From a virus: a DNA stretch of 58,084 nt. Below the pieces are notes generated by a model. That model worked only from the letters and a program-made list of their open reading frames with translations, made no database searches and was not told the origin of the DNA. This document shows positions 1 through 7,393 of the stretch, piece by piece (the first letter of the stretch is position 1; each line of letters starts with the position of its first letter). The position numbers and the translations under genes were made by a program. Location: positions 1-58,084 of IMG/VR virus record IMGVR_UViG_3300020442_001798; one strand, written 5' to 3'.

Positions 1-33
1 CCAACACCGCCAGAGTGAGTTTGATGTTTTTTA

Positions 34-42
34 TGCTACAAT
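34..42 (+). promoter_or_regulatory. Extended -10 promoter of the lysis genes
   Basis: TGCTACAAT is a TGn-extended -10 box. Transcription would begin about 6-8 nt later, near 49-51, giving a leader of about 18 nt that just contains the GGAGGA ribosome site at 57-62. No convincing -35 hexamer is visible. Confidence 0.5.
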
Positions 43-68
43 TGTAGTGAATGTTTAGGAGGAATAAA

Positions 69-1046
69 ATGAATAGACCTTATACCGGATATGACAAGAC
101 CGCTTCTGGTAAGCGTCCGGGTTTTGAAAAACTTATTGATCTTTTGGAAGACCATTTTGGTCTTTGGAACAATGGTACTTATGCTGTGAGAAAGAAGCGT
201 GGGAAGTCAAGCTTCTCGGTTCATGCCACTGGTAGGGCAGGAGATTTGTCTTGGAGATCTGCACCTTATCGTGGGTCAGGTAATTATCAAGATGCCGTTC
301 GTATGATGGATTTTTTGGTGGACAATGCAGATGTTCTTGAGATTGAAGCTGTGTTTGATTATTATCCAAAGCCTTATGGTCGTGGATGGAAATGTGATCG
401 TAACGCTTGGAATAACTACTCTAGGAAAGCATTCAGCGGTGTTCCCGGGGGAGATTGGGTTCATGTGGAGATCTCAAATAAATATGCGGATGACCCAGCT
501 TATTATGAGCGTGTAATCGGTGATCTTCTAGGTCAGGGAGTGGCTTCTGTTAAGCCTGCTGCTAAAACTCAGACTCCTCCTTCTGGGAAGACTCCTTGGT
601 TGCAAATTGGTTCTAAAGGTGATGCTGTTAAAGAAGTTCAGGAAATTGTGGGTGCAAAACCTGATGGAGATTTTGGTCCTAAAACTGAAGAGGCTGTTAA
701 AGCGTGGCAGGCAGACCATGATCTTCATGTTGATGGTATTTGGGGTCCGGGTTCGGACAAGCACGCTAGGCGTTGTGACTGCGAAGCAGACACTCCATCA
801 CCAACCCCTCAGACGGCTCCAGAAGCCCCTCAGACATCTTCTATGAGGTATCCCGGCCCTCCAATGATTAAAGTGGGTTCTAACGAGACTGAGGCTGTGA
901 AAGCTATTCAGGCTAAGGTTGGAGCAAAGGTCGATGGTCAGTATGGACCTCAGACTCGCCAGCTTGTTCGCAACTGGCAGGCTCAGAACAGCTCTCGTCC
1001 TGACGGTATTGTTGGTCCTGCTACTTGGAGAAGAATGTTTGGATGA
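69..1046 (+). CDS. Endolysin: M15-type peptidase with two peptidoglycan-binding domains
   Basis: This is probably the phage endolysin, cutting the peptide part of host peptidoglycan at the end of infection. An ATG exists at 51, but GGAGGA (57-62) lies inside that extension and is well spaced for the ATG at 69, so 69 is chosen (325 aa). Residues 50-59 fit SxHxxGxAxD, the zinc-binding motif of M15/VanY peptidases (Ser50, His52, Asp59). His132-x-Glu134 supplies the remaining ligand and the catalytic acid. Two C-terminal repeats (about 175-235 and 262-323) match the PG_binding_1 pattern, with DGxFGPxTxxAVxxWQ-like cores and DGxxGP ends. No signal peptide is present, so export would depend on a holin. 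The stop codon overlaps the next start (ATGA), and that gene encodes a holin-like protein, supporting a lysis cassette. The exact bond cut (D-Ala-D-Ala or L-Ala-D-Glu) cannot be told. Confidence 0.85.
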   Translation: MNRPYTGYDKTASGKRPGFEKLIDLLEDHFGLWNNGTYAVRKKRGKSSFSVHATGRAGDLSWRSAPYRGSGNYQDAVRMMDFLVDNADVLEIEAVFDYYPKPYGRGWKCDRNAWNNYSRKAFSGVPGGDWVHVEISNKYADDPAYYERVIGDLLGQGVASVKPAAKTQTPPSGKTPWLQIGSKGDAVKEVQEIVGAKPDGDFGPKTEEAVKAWQADHDLHVDGIWGPGSDKHARRCDCEADTPSPTPQTAPEAPQTSSMRYPGPPMIKVGSNETEAVKAIQAKVGAKVDGQYGPQTRQLVRNWQAQNSSRPDGIVGPATWRRMFG

Positions 1047-1267
1047 AAGATAAAATTATGTATATCCTTTCGGTGGGTGTTATTGCATGTATCCTCACTG
1101 CTATTGTCGGGGATTATGTGGTTGCGTCTTTTGAGACATTTGAAACAGGTGAGGCGGTCAACGTATCGTCTGATGTCATGACACTTGTTCAGACCGCTCT
1201 TGGTGGTGTTATTGGTATCATTGGTGGATACTTTGGTGCTAAAGGCTCAAACAAGAGTGACGACTGA
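1043..1267 (+). CDS. Holin-like small membrane protein
   Basis: This 74-residue protein has two hydrophobic segments (about residues 5-27 and 45-66), separated by a short acidic stretch and followed by a charged tail (KGSNKSDD). That layout is usual for class II holins, which make membrane holes that release the endolysin. The ATG at 1043 overlaps the endolysin stop, so translation is probably coupled. Position next to the endolysin is the main support. Proteins at 3892, 20237 and 22854 are also small and membrane-bound, so which one is the functional holin or antiholin is uncertain. Confidence 0.65.
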   Translation: MKDKIMYILSVGVIACILTAIVGDYVVASFETFETGEAVNVSSDVMTLVQTALGGVIGIIGGYFGAKGSNKSDD

Positions 1268-1527
1268 TGAAGGTATGGATTGATCAAGACTTATGCACAG
1301 GTGACGGCTTGTGTGCTGAAATTTGCCCTGATGTATTTGCTATGCATGATGATGGCTTAGCTTATGTGAAAGAACCTTCTTGGCCGAATCTCTTTGGGAG
1401 CGACGGCAAGGGGGACGGCCCTGCATTGCAGATGCATCAGACTGCTGAATTTGGGGAGAATCTTTTGGATTCGGTTATTGAGGCAGCAGAAGACTGCCCC
1501 GGAGAATGTATCTTTATTGAACCTTAG
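1267..1527 (+). CDS. Ferredoxin, single-cluster actinobacterial type
   Basis: This 86-residue protein is a small iron-sulfur electron carrier. Cluster residues visible are Cys10, Asp13, Cys16 and Cys20-Pro, with Cys77-Pro and Cys81 near the C-terminus. The C-x2-D-x2-C-x3-CP pattern matches ferredoxins in which Asp replaces the second Cys, as in Pyrococcus furiosus ferredoxin, so a [4Fe-4S] cluster with an Asp ligand or a [3Fe-4S] cluster is expected. An insertion of about 25 residues between the two halves and the ECPGECIFIE-like end resemble host actinobacterial ferredoxins, as recalled rather than searched. The start overlaps the holin stop (TGATG), placing it in the lysis operon. It is probably a host-derived auxiliary gene. 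Its partner (a cytochrome P450, a reductase or a host enzyme) is unknown. Confidence 0.85.
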   Translation: MKVWIDQDLCTGDGLCAEICPDVFAMHDDGLAYVKEPSWPNLFGSDGKGDGPALQMHQTAEFGENLLDSVIEAAEDCPGECIFIEP

Positions 1528-1559
1528 TAGGGCAAAAACTAAAATTTAAAAATAAAACG

Positions 1560-1584
1560 CTAGATGGTAATCTAGATATATAAT
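1560..1584 (+). promoter_or_regulatory. Inverted repeat and AT-rich box before the secreted protein gene
   Basis: CTAGAT (1560-1565) and ATCTAG (1570-1575) form a perfect 6-bp inverted repeat with a 4-nt spacer. TATATAAT follows at 1577-1584 and runs into the start codon at 1583. No ribosome site precedes the ATG. It may be an operator and promoter for a leaderless message, but the -10 position is ambiguous. Confidence 0.3.
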
Positions 1585-3895
1585 GTCATGGTTTAGACCA
1601 TCTAGAACACGTTTTTTACCTGCGGCTGCTGTAGTTGCCCTCGCTATGTTCTCTTTGTTTCCGAGCGTAGCGAGGGCTTCTGCTTACACTGTGACTGAAG
1701 AGTCTGACTGGTACTTTGAGGTTGAGTCGGACGACACAAATGTTGTCATCTATGGCAACTCAAACAGTTCTTGTAACCAGTTGGCATCTGACCCTTTCTT
1801 GTGGCTGTACGACTTGTCGGGCACGGTACTCGCATCAAATGATGACGGTAACCACAATAATGAAACACAGTGCGTTTCATCAAAGATTGACACAACCCTA
1901 GACGCTGGTGTTTATCGCATTCACGCTGGGTATTGTTGTTCGCAAAGAGGGAACGGCTATGATGGTGGCGAATACGAACTCGTTACCGATCTGACGCTTG
2001 CCACCGACTTCAGCACTTACAACGGGGTGAGATTTTCTTATACTCCTGCATACATTGAGCAAACAATTGACGTTTCTTCGTATGCGGGAGAAATTGATTC
2101 AATTGTTGTCACCCCTCTTGTTAAGCGTTTCTACGATGTTAACGATTACGTGGCGACGCAGTATGCCGCTTACGACTCAGCAGGTAACTTGCTGCAAGGC
2201 AATCTGACAGCATCAGCACCTACTTCTTGGGTTGAAGTTGGGTCTAGTTGGTTTCAAGCCTCAGTGTCATCTAGTGTTCAAGATTCAACAAGTTGGGACA
2301 GTGTAAAAATTCGTATCTGGGCTAAAGACGGTGAAAGTTGGGGCGGCAACTATGGCACTGAAATAAAAGAAGTTTCATTCAAGGCGAAACTAGACGGTTC
2401 TGCGGAGTGGACTGATTTAACAAGCCTGCTTGCTAATCCATACTTTAACTCTATTAATAGTAATTCTCCACCAAGCGGCTGGTCTTCCAATGCTTCTTGG
2501 GATACATGTCAAGGTTTAACTTCTTCAACTTTGTGTGGCTTTGTAGTCAATAATTGGACATGGGCAACTCCTGCCACAACTACGACAACCACTACAACAT
2601 CTACCACAACAACTACCACCACAGTCCCTCAGACGATTGGTCCTCCAATGAACTTGACTGGGCAGGTTACAGAGAATGGTGTATTTCTTGATTGGGATGC
2701 TCCCAATACCGGCAATGTTGATCCAGAAAGATATGCAATATCTTTTCGAATACCACCGGGCGCAGGGTGGGGAGTTGCTACAGGAAATGTTGGTGATGAA
2801 AACGCTTTAAATACTGAATACACGCTTCCTTTTAGTATTTTTGAGAACACAGGTGGTCTAGGAGAGTCTTATGTGTTCGACATTCGTGCAGATAATGATA
2901 CACTAGGTGTATATTCTGGGTGGTCTTCACAGGTCACCCTTTTGGTACAGGAGGTAACACCATCAACAACATCCACAACTACTACGACAACTACGGTTCC
3001 CCCAACTACAACCACTTCCACGACAACCACCACATCAACCACAACAACGACAACCACAACAACGACAAGTACGACAACAACCACCACGGTTCCCCCAACA
3101 ACTACAACAAGTACGACAACCACAGTTCCACCAACAACCACAACAACTTCTACGACTTCAACTATCCCGCCGACTACAAGTACGACAACTACGACTACAA
3201 CAACAATTCCACCTACTACAACGTCCACCACTTCCCCTCCAACTACAACTACCACTACATCGTTGCCACCAACAACAACGTCAACGTCTACAACCACAAC
3301 GACTGTCCAGCCTGCCACAACGACGACGATTCCGACAACTACAACAACCACCGCTCCTTTGACGCTCGCAGAAGAAAGAGCTGAGGAAACTAAGATTGAG
3401 TTTGAAGAGTTAGGTATTGATACTGAAGGCGTTGATTTGCTTGAGGTTGATCAGGCTGAGATTAAAATTGTTGAAGAATTGGATCAGTTGGACGAGGAGT
3501 TAGCCGAAGACTTTTTGGATGTTGTTGACGGTGATGTGACAGTTGAAGAAGTCTCGGTTTTGATTGAAGACGATAATTTTGATGAGATTTCTGATGATGC
3601 GAAGGTTATTCTTGCGGCTGCTTTGACTGAGGCTGATGATGAAGTTAAAGATGAGTTTGAGGAATCTGTAAACATCTTTGAAGATGAGAGTTTTAATGAT
3701 TATGTCGCTAAAGATTCGAATATTACGACTGAAGAGCGACGTACTGTTGTAGCAGCCACTGCTGCTGTTGCAGCGACTGCTGGCGCTGCTGCTGGCCCTT
3801 CTGCTGGTCCTAAGCCTTCTGGAGGCGGTGGAGGCGGTGGAGGTGGCTCTGATGGCCCACGCAAGCGTGGAGGCTCATCAAGGAGGTCTAGATGA
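1583..3895 (+). CDS. Secreted Thr-rich multidomain surface protein
   Basis: The 770-residue product starts with a Sec-type signal peptide (positive N-terminus, hydrophobic residues about 12-27, ARASA cleavage region near 30-34). Residues about 35-135 look like a beta-sandwich similar to pre-peptidase C-terminal domains, with Cys pairs. About 135-330 is a second beta-rich region. About 350-450 resembles a fibronectin type III domain. Long Thr runs broken by VPP/IPP follow (about 460-590), then an acidic helical segment (about 595-710), an Ala-rich stretch, nine glycines and a basic RSRRSR-like end. Such Thr-Pro linkers are typical of extracellular actinobacterial proteins. No enzyme motif is seen. 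It could be an exported adhesin, a cell-wall protein that changes the infected cell, or a virion surface protein that lost its normal context. No Shine-Dalgarno site precedes the start. Confidence 0.6.
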   Translation: MSWFRPSRTRFLPAAAVVALAMFSLFPSVARASAYTVTEESDWYFEVESDDTNVVIYGNSNSSCNQLASDPFLWLYDLSGTVLASNDDGNHNNETQCVSSKIDTTLDAGVYRIHAGYCCSQRGNGYDGGEYELVTDLTLATDFSTYNGVRFSYTPAYIEQTIDVSSYAGEIDSIVVTPLVKRFYDVNDYVATQYAAYDSAGNLLQGNLTASAPTSWVEVGSSWFQASVSSSVQDSTSWDSVKIRIWAKDGESWGGNYGTEIKEVSFKAKLDGSAEWTDLTSLLANPYFNSINSNSPPSGWSSNASWDTCQGLTSSTLCGFVVNNWTWATPATTTTTTTTSTTTTTTTVPQTIGPPMNLTGQVTENGVFLDWDAPNTGNVDPERYAISFRIPPGAGWGVATGNVGDENALNTEYTLPFSIFENTGGLGESYVFDIRADNDTLGVYSGWSSQVTLLVQEVTPSTTSTTTTTTTVPPTTTTSTTTTTSTTTTTTTTTTSTTTTTTVPPTTTTSTTTTVPPTTTTTSTTSTIPPTTSTTTTTTTTIPPTTTSTTSPPTTTTTTSLPPTTTSTSTTTTTVQPATTTTIPTTTTTTAPLTLAEERAEETKIEFEELGIDTEGVDLLEVDQAEIKIVEELDQLDEELAEDFLDVVDGDVTVEEVSVLIEDDNFDEISDDAKVILAAALTEADDEVKDEFEESVNIFEDESFNDYVAKDSNITTEERRTVVAATAAVAATAGAAAGPSAGPKPSGGGGGGGGGSDGPRKRGGSSRRSR
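2576..3357 (+). repeat. Low-complexity ACA/ACC/ACT tracts encoding poly-Thr
   Basis: Two degenerate Thr-codon tracts lie at about 2576-2625 and 2957-3357, the second interrupted by VPP, IPP and LPP codons every 8-15 residues. The strand is nearly free of G here. Codon choice among ACA, ACC, ACT and ACG is mixed, so the repeat is kept at protein level rather than by DNA slippage alone. Confidence 0.85.
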
Positions 3896-4077
3896 TTAAA
3901 AAGATTTTGAAAAGAGTGCTAAAGGAAAGTTATTCCTTAGCTTGGACTCTTGCTGGTACTGGCTTAGTTTTAATTACTTTGTCGGGTCAGACTAGAGATT
4001 GGGGCATATGGATAAGCCTTTCCGCTCTCACAGTACACTTGCTTGCTATTATCTTTATATCAGAAGACGAATTGTAA
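3892..4077 (+). CDS. Small membrane protein with two transmembrane segments
   Basis: The 61-residue protein has a basic N-terminus (MIKKILKRVLK) and two hydrophobic segments at about 17-31 and 39-57, ending in acidic EDEL. Its ATG overlaps the stop of the secreted protein gene (ATGA), so the two are translationally coupled and may act together. The size would fit an antiholin or an anchoring partner, but no family is recognised. Confidence 0.55.
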   Translation: MIKKILKRVLKESYSLAWTLAGTGLVLITLSGQTRDWGIWISLSALTVHLLAIIFISEDEL

Positions 4078-4103
4078 GCATATCCTTCTAAGCATTTATT
4101 AGG

Positions 4104-4109
4104 TATAAT
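4104..4109 (+). promoter_or_regulatory. Consensus TATAAT -10 box for the Cys-rich peptide
   Basis: GGTATAATGG contains a perfect TATAAT that ends 6 nt before the ATG at 4116, so transcription would start at or next to the start codon. No Shine-Dalgarno site or clear -35 box is seen, as expected for a leaderless promoter. Confidence 0.6.
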
Positions 4110-4115
4110 GGTATC

Positions 4116-4193
4116 ATGAGAAATAAGTATTGTGAATGCGGTTGTGAATGTGAAGAGGGTTGCGGATGCGGCTGTGATTCATGTAACTGCTGA
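4116..4193 (+). CDS. Cys-rich 25-residue peptide, metallothionein-like
   Basis: This open frame encodes 25 residues, nine of them Cys, at positions 6, 8, 10, 12, 16, 18, 20, 23 and 25. The C-x-C spacing recurs throughout and the gaps hold Glu, Gly, Asp and Asn. Such C-x-C arrays bind thiophilic metals in metallothioneins; here the function is inferred from composition only. It has its own consensus TATAAT 6 nt upstream and would be read from a leaderless message. The head-tail connector gene follows 12 nt later, so the promoter may serve that operon too. It could instead be a non-translated leader, but a chance run of nine Cys codons is unlikely. Confidence 0.6.
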   Translation: MRNKYCECGCECEEGCGCGCDSCNC

Positions 4194-4205
4194 ATGGAGA
4201 TTTAA

Positions 4206-5129
4206 ATGGATGACGTAAAAATTGATACATCAAAAACTCTTACTCTGACTCTTCCGAGTGACGCTGACTCTAATAATGTTACGGTTGTGTTAACACATGA
4301 GTTTGGTGATGTAGTGCAGGCATCTACTGCCGCAACAAGATCGTCTGAAGGGGTGTATACAATAACTTACGGCCAGCAGGATTCGGGCATTTATGTTTTA
4401 AATTCTGCTGGAAAGTACAGGGCTGATTTCACTTATTCGATTAGTAGCACTGAGTATACTCAGTCTCAATATATTAATGTGTACACACCATATATTACTT
4501 GGGCAGAGTTTTTGACAAACCATAGCGATTTGAGCGGGTATGCTTCTCAGTTTGATCATTTTGAGAAGAGAGCAAGGAATATTATTGACACTCACTGTGG
4601 GCAGTCTTTTGAATATTACCCAAATAAAAGTTTGACTTTAGATGGAGGCAATCATAAAAATTTGCATTTGCCTATTCCGATTGCAACTTTAAGAAAAGTT
4701 ACATTTAATGCGGGCGATTCCGATGCAGAGGTTATTCACGACTACGCAGATTCAAGTCTTTTAAATATTGAAAAAGTCAGGCAATCGTTTAATTTTGAAT
4801 CTTCTTTTTATTTAAGATTTAAAGCTAATATTGTACAAACAAATACATCTAGAATTCTAGGTAAGACTTTTAAGCAACATTCTGATTACAAGGTTGAAGG
4901 GGACTTTGGTTGGAGATATGTTCCCATGAATATTAAGCAGGCTGCCGATTTGATTATTGCAGACTTAATGAATGATGATTCTGAGTACCGTCGTCATGGT
5001 ATTACAAGTGTAGATATGGATACTATTAGCTTTAGTATGAAGGGTTCTTTCTATGAAAGCACTGGAAATATTGAAGCAGATGTCCTCCTTACAGACTACA
5101 CCTTGTTTGTTATGGATTATATTACCTGA
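4206..5129 (+). CDS. Head-tail connector (adaptor) with N-terminal Ig-like domain
   Basis: The 307-residue protein has a beta-rich N-terminal region (about 1-95) followed by an alpha-helical part. The sequence around 105-160 (a helix ending in ARNIIDTHCGQSF, then LTLDGG and LPIPIATLRKVTF) is typical of gp6/gp15-type adaptors that sit between the portal and the tail. It has a GGAG ribosome site at 4195-4198. It begins the connector-tail order adaptor, stopper, neck, terminator, tube. The Ig-like N-terminal addition is not part of the basic adaptor and may be exposed on the virion. Confidence 0.65.
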   Translation: MDDVKIDTSKTLTLTLPSDADSNNVTVVLTHEFGDVVQASTAATRSSEGVYTITYGQQDSGIYVLNSAGKYRADFTYSISSTEYTQSQYINVYTPYITWAEFLTNHSDLSGYASQFDHFEKRARNIIDTHCGQSFEYYPNKSLTLDGGNHKNLHLPIPIATLRKVTFNAGDSDAEVIHDYADSSLLNIEKVRQSFNFESSFYLRFKANIVQTNTSRILGKTFKQHSDYKVEGDFGWRYVPMNIKQAADLIIADLMNDDSEYRRHGITSVDMDTISFSMKGSFYESTGNIEADVLLTDYTLFVMDYIT

Positions 5130-5509
5130 TGTCGTATAGAACTTTTTTAAGATACTATCATAAAGTTGATGTGTACAGTAGAACCACTACTGTGAATTCT
5201 GCTGGACAAAAGACTGCTTCTTTTGCTGTGACAAAGGCGGATACTCCGTGCGTTTTCCAGACGATTAGCAGCGAAAGGCGTGTGGCTCCTTATGTTGACA
5301 ATGTTGATGAGTTTCAGCTAATAGTGCCACATTCATATGCTTCTTATTTTACGTATGCTGGTCGTGTGCAAAATATTGTTGACAGATATGAAAATGTTAT
5401 TGAAGCTGGGCCTTTTGAAATTGTTCAAATAGAGAAAAAGACTGGATTTAATGGGAAAGTTAGTCATATTATTGTAACAATTAGACTGATCGTGGAGCTA
5501 GCATCATGA
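5129..5509 (+). CDS. Head-tail stopper-like protein
   Basis: At 126 residues and mostly beta-strand, with an N-terminal YYHKVDVYSRT-like strand and an inner GPFEIVQIE-like strand, it fits the size and position of head-closure stopper proteins (SPP1 gp16/lambda FII type). The start overlaps the previous stop (TGATG). The assignment depends strongly on gene order. Confidence 0.55.
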   Translation: MSYRTFLRYYHKVDVYSRTTTVNSAGQKTASFAVTKADTPCVFQTISSERRVAPYVDNVDEFQLIVPHSYASYFTYAGRVQNIVDRYENVIEAGPFEIVQIEKKTGFNGKVSHIIVTIRLIVELAS

Positions 5510-6042
5510 TGCAGGTTCGTATCAATCCGACTTCGATTGAAACAATGAGATTCCTACAAAATAATATTGATCAATTTCCTAACAGGGTTCAGGCAGCTAA
5601 AGGTAAAGCTGTTGTTTCGGCAAAGTTGAAGATTGAACAATATATGAAGTCTCAGTATGGAAAAGTTGGTAATGCGATGGTTGTTGAAGAAAAAGTTGGT
5701 CCAAAAACAGTAACTGTTAACATCCGTCCAAAGCGGGCAGGCCGTCCAAACAGTAGAACTGGATATTCTGCTGCTTGGGGTGCAAACGTTAAGTTTTATG
5801 GAAGAAGGAGTTTTAGTTCGTCAGGAAGTGTTCAAATTTATAAATTAAGAAAAGGCAGCACTCCCCCTTATCCGCCATACATAAGAAGCTTTAGAGTCAA
5901 GGCTACACCAAAAGATATGTCTTTTAGATCAAATATTAGGCGTGAATCTCGTCGCATTTTGGAGAGAGAAATGATGAAATCTTTACGCTCTTATGGATTT
6001 GGTGCAAGAGGCGGCGCGCCGAGAGGTATGGCAGACATTTAA
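5506..6042 (+). CDS. Neck or tail-completion protein (HK97 gp10-like)
   Basis: A basic 178-residue protein with a helical start (about 10-55) and many Arg/Lys residues throughout, in the third position of the connector block, where HK97 gp10-type tail-completion proteins are found. ATGATG at 5506-5511 leaves the first codon ambiguous by one position; it overlaps the previous stop. Confidence 0.5.
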   Translation: MMQVRINPTSIETMRFLQNNIDQFPNRVQAAKGKAVVSAKLKIEQYMKSQYGKVGNAMVVEEKVGPKTVTVNIRPKRAGRPNSRTGYSAAWGANVKFYGRRSFSSSGSVQIYKLRKGSTPPYPPYIRSFRVKATPKDMSFRSNIRRESRRILEREMMKSLRSYGFGARGGAPRGMADI

Positions 6043-6051
6043 GGAGATATT

Positions 6052-6477
6052 ATGACTATTTCTACACTAGCAGTTTACGATATAAATTCTTTCTTGGCAG
6101 CAGATTCTAGTTTACAAACTATTGCTGGTAAGACAATGAACTTTTATCCAATAGTTGGGTATGGTGAGGATACGCCTCCATTTGTTGTTTATTATGTAAA
6201 CCCTGCGGTGCCCTCACTAGAATCGCATTGGAATAGGTATGACAATATTATATATAGCATTTATGATTCTGATATTGATCGACTATTAAAAATTACCGAA
6301 CGATTCATTTACCTTCTGGGTCGGGCAGATACGGTTTCAGAGTCAGGTGGTGTTACTGGAACTGATACTAGAATTTTTTCTTCTTTCTTAACAGATTCTT
6401 CCTTAGAAGAGGCTATTGAGAAAGACGGTTGGTTTAAGATGGATTTGTCATTCACTGTCTACTATGTAGCTTCTTAA
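6052..6477 (+). CDS. Tail terminator protein
   Basis: The 141-residue alpha/beta protein begins with a helix (LAVYDINSFLAADSSLQTI), continues with PFVVYYVNP-like and IIYSIYDSD-like strands, then a helix LLKITERFIYLL and a final FTVYYV strand. This pattern and size fit tail terminators (lambda gpU type) that cap the tail tube. The ribosome site AAGGAGA is strong. It precedes the major tail protein as expected. Confidence 0.6.
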   Translation: MTISTLAVYDINSFLAADSSLQTIAGKTMNFYPIVGYGEDTPPFVVYYVNPAVPSLESHWNRYDNIIYSIYDSDIDRLLKITERFIYLLGRADTVSESGGVTGTDTRIFSSFLTDSSLEEAIEKDGWFKMDLSFTVYYVAS

Positions 6478-6479
6478 TG

Positions 6480-6488
6480 TGGTATTAT
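6480..6488 (+). promoter_or_regulatory. Extended -10 box before the gene at 6497
   Basis: TGGTATTAT is a TGn-extended -10 element ending 8 nt before the ATG at 6497, which has no Shine-Dalgarno site. The transcript would be leaderless or nearly so and would also carry the major tail protein gene. Confidence 0.5.
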
Positions 6489-6496
6489 AAAAAGAT

Positions 6497-6694
6497 ATGA
6501 AGTATACTACTATTACATACGTAGGAAGGTCTGGTGGAGGATTCTTTGCTAGAGTCGGGAAAACGGTTTACGAGTTTGAATGGCAAAAGGGTGTTGGAAT
6601 CGGCAATAGGGCCGATGAAATCAGACCAGAGCACGTAAAAAAAATCGCTAAATGGCGTGATAAAAAGGGCAAAAGAATTTTTGTTCTTGAATAG
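6497..6694 (+). CDS. Small basic beta-rich protein of unknown function
   Basis: The 65-residue product has a pattern of short strands (TTITYVGRSGGGFFARVG, then TVYEFEWQKG) and a basic C-terminal half. It lies between tail terminator and major tail protein. No family is recognised. The start is set by the upstream -10 box and lack of a ribosome site. Confidence 0.55.
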   Translation: MKYTTITYVGRSGGGFFARVGKTVYEFEWQKGVGIGNRADEIRPEHVKKIAKWRDKKGKRIFVLE

Positions 6695-6705
6695 GAGGAT
6701 TAAAA

Positions 6706-7299
6706 ATGCCAGGTTCAGGCTCAGTAACTACCGCAAACATTGTTGTGGGTGAGGCAGAAGTCAAGGTCGGCGCATCGAACACTTCGATGACTAACTCGGA
6801 TTTCGATAGCCTCTCATCAGTCGGTGCTACTCAGGAAGGTGTTGAAATTTCTTGGGAGCCAGACATGGTTGACATTGAAGTTGACCAATATGGAGATGCC
6901 GCTAAGGTTATCCAGTCAAAAGTAAAGGTTATGCTTAAGACGACGCTCGCAGAGGCTACTCTTAACAACCTCGCAATCGCTTGGTCATACGATCAAGATG
7001 ATGACGGTGCCGATGTTCTTGTGAACAACGATGGTTCCAATACAAAGACGTTTATGTTTGGTGTTCAGAACGTTTACCCATACGAGAAGGCTGTCCAGAT
7101 CGTCGGTAACGCTCCGGGTTCAAATGCTGCAAGCACTCGTACCCGTAAGTTCAACACTAAGCGTGCAATTTCGTTTGAATCATCAAGCATTTCGATGAAG
7201 CGTGCAGAGGCAACAACCTTTGCTGTTTCATTCCGAATCCTGCCAGTCTCAGCTGATACCAGCTACGAGTATGGCAAGATTATCGACGCTACTGCTTGA
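6706..7299 (+). CDS. Major tail (tube) protein
   Basis: The 197-residue protein sits at the canonical place before the tail chaperones and tape measure. It polymerises into the tail tube. The sequence is rich in Ser, Thr, Ala and Val, with a GVEISWEPD-like and a VDQYGDAA-like stretch of the kind seen in phage tube proteins. It has a strong GGAGGA ribosome site at 6694-6699. Codons end in C more often than in flanking genes (AAC, ATC, GAC, TTC), consistent with very high expression. Confidence 0.8.
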   Translation: MPGSGSVTTANIVVGEAEVKVGASNTSMTNSDFDSLSSVGATQEGVEISWEPDMVDIEVDQYGDAAKVIQSKVKVMLKTTLAEATLNNLAIAWSYDQDDDGADVLVNNDGSNTKTFMFGVQNVYPYEKAVQIVGNAPGSNAASTRTRKFNTKRAISFESSSISMKRAEATTFAVSFRILPVSADTSYEYGKIIDATA

Positions 7300-7322
7300 T
7301 AAAAACTTACATATAGTTCACT

Positions 7323-7366
7323 GGGAAACCCTTGGATATGGTATAATTCATATCCGAGGGTTTTCC
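7323..7366 (+). promoter_or_regulatory. 18-bp hairpin with TATAAT in its loop
   Basis: GGGAAACCCTTGGATATG (7323-7340) pairs along its full length with 7349-7366; as RNA there are 16 Watson-Crick and two G-U pairs. The 8-nt loop, GTATAATT, contains a perfect TATAAT (7342-7347), preceded by TGG, making an extended -10 box. It lies between the tube protein and the chaperones. As RNA from upstream it could act as a terminator-like or processing structure (no U-tract follows). As DNA it could start transcription near 7354 into the chaperone and tape measure genes. Confidence 0.7.
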
Positions 7367-7393
7367 TCGTATATATGACTTTTAAGGAGAGAA

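Noticed and set aside
325-516. Short frames inside the endolysin gene and many similar internal frames elsewhere
   Set aside because: They lie wholly within strong genes, lack ribosome sites or promoters and have atypical composition; treated as chance frames.
2869-3351. A minus-strand frame coding for poly-Val
   Set aside because: It is the reverse complement of the Thr-codon tract and has no other support.
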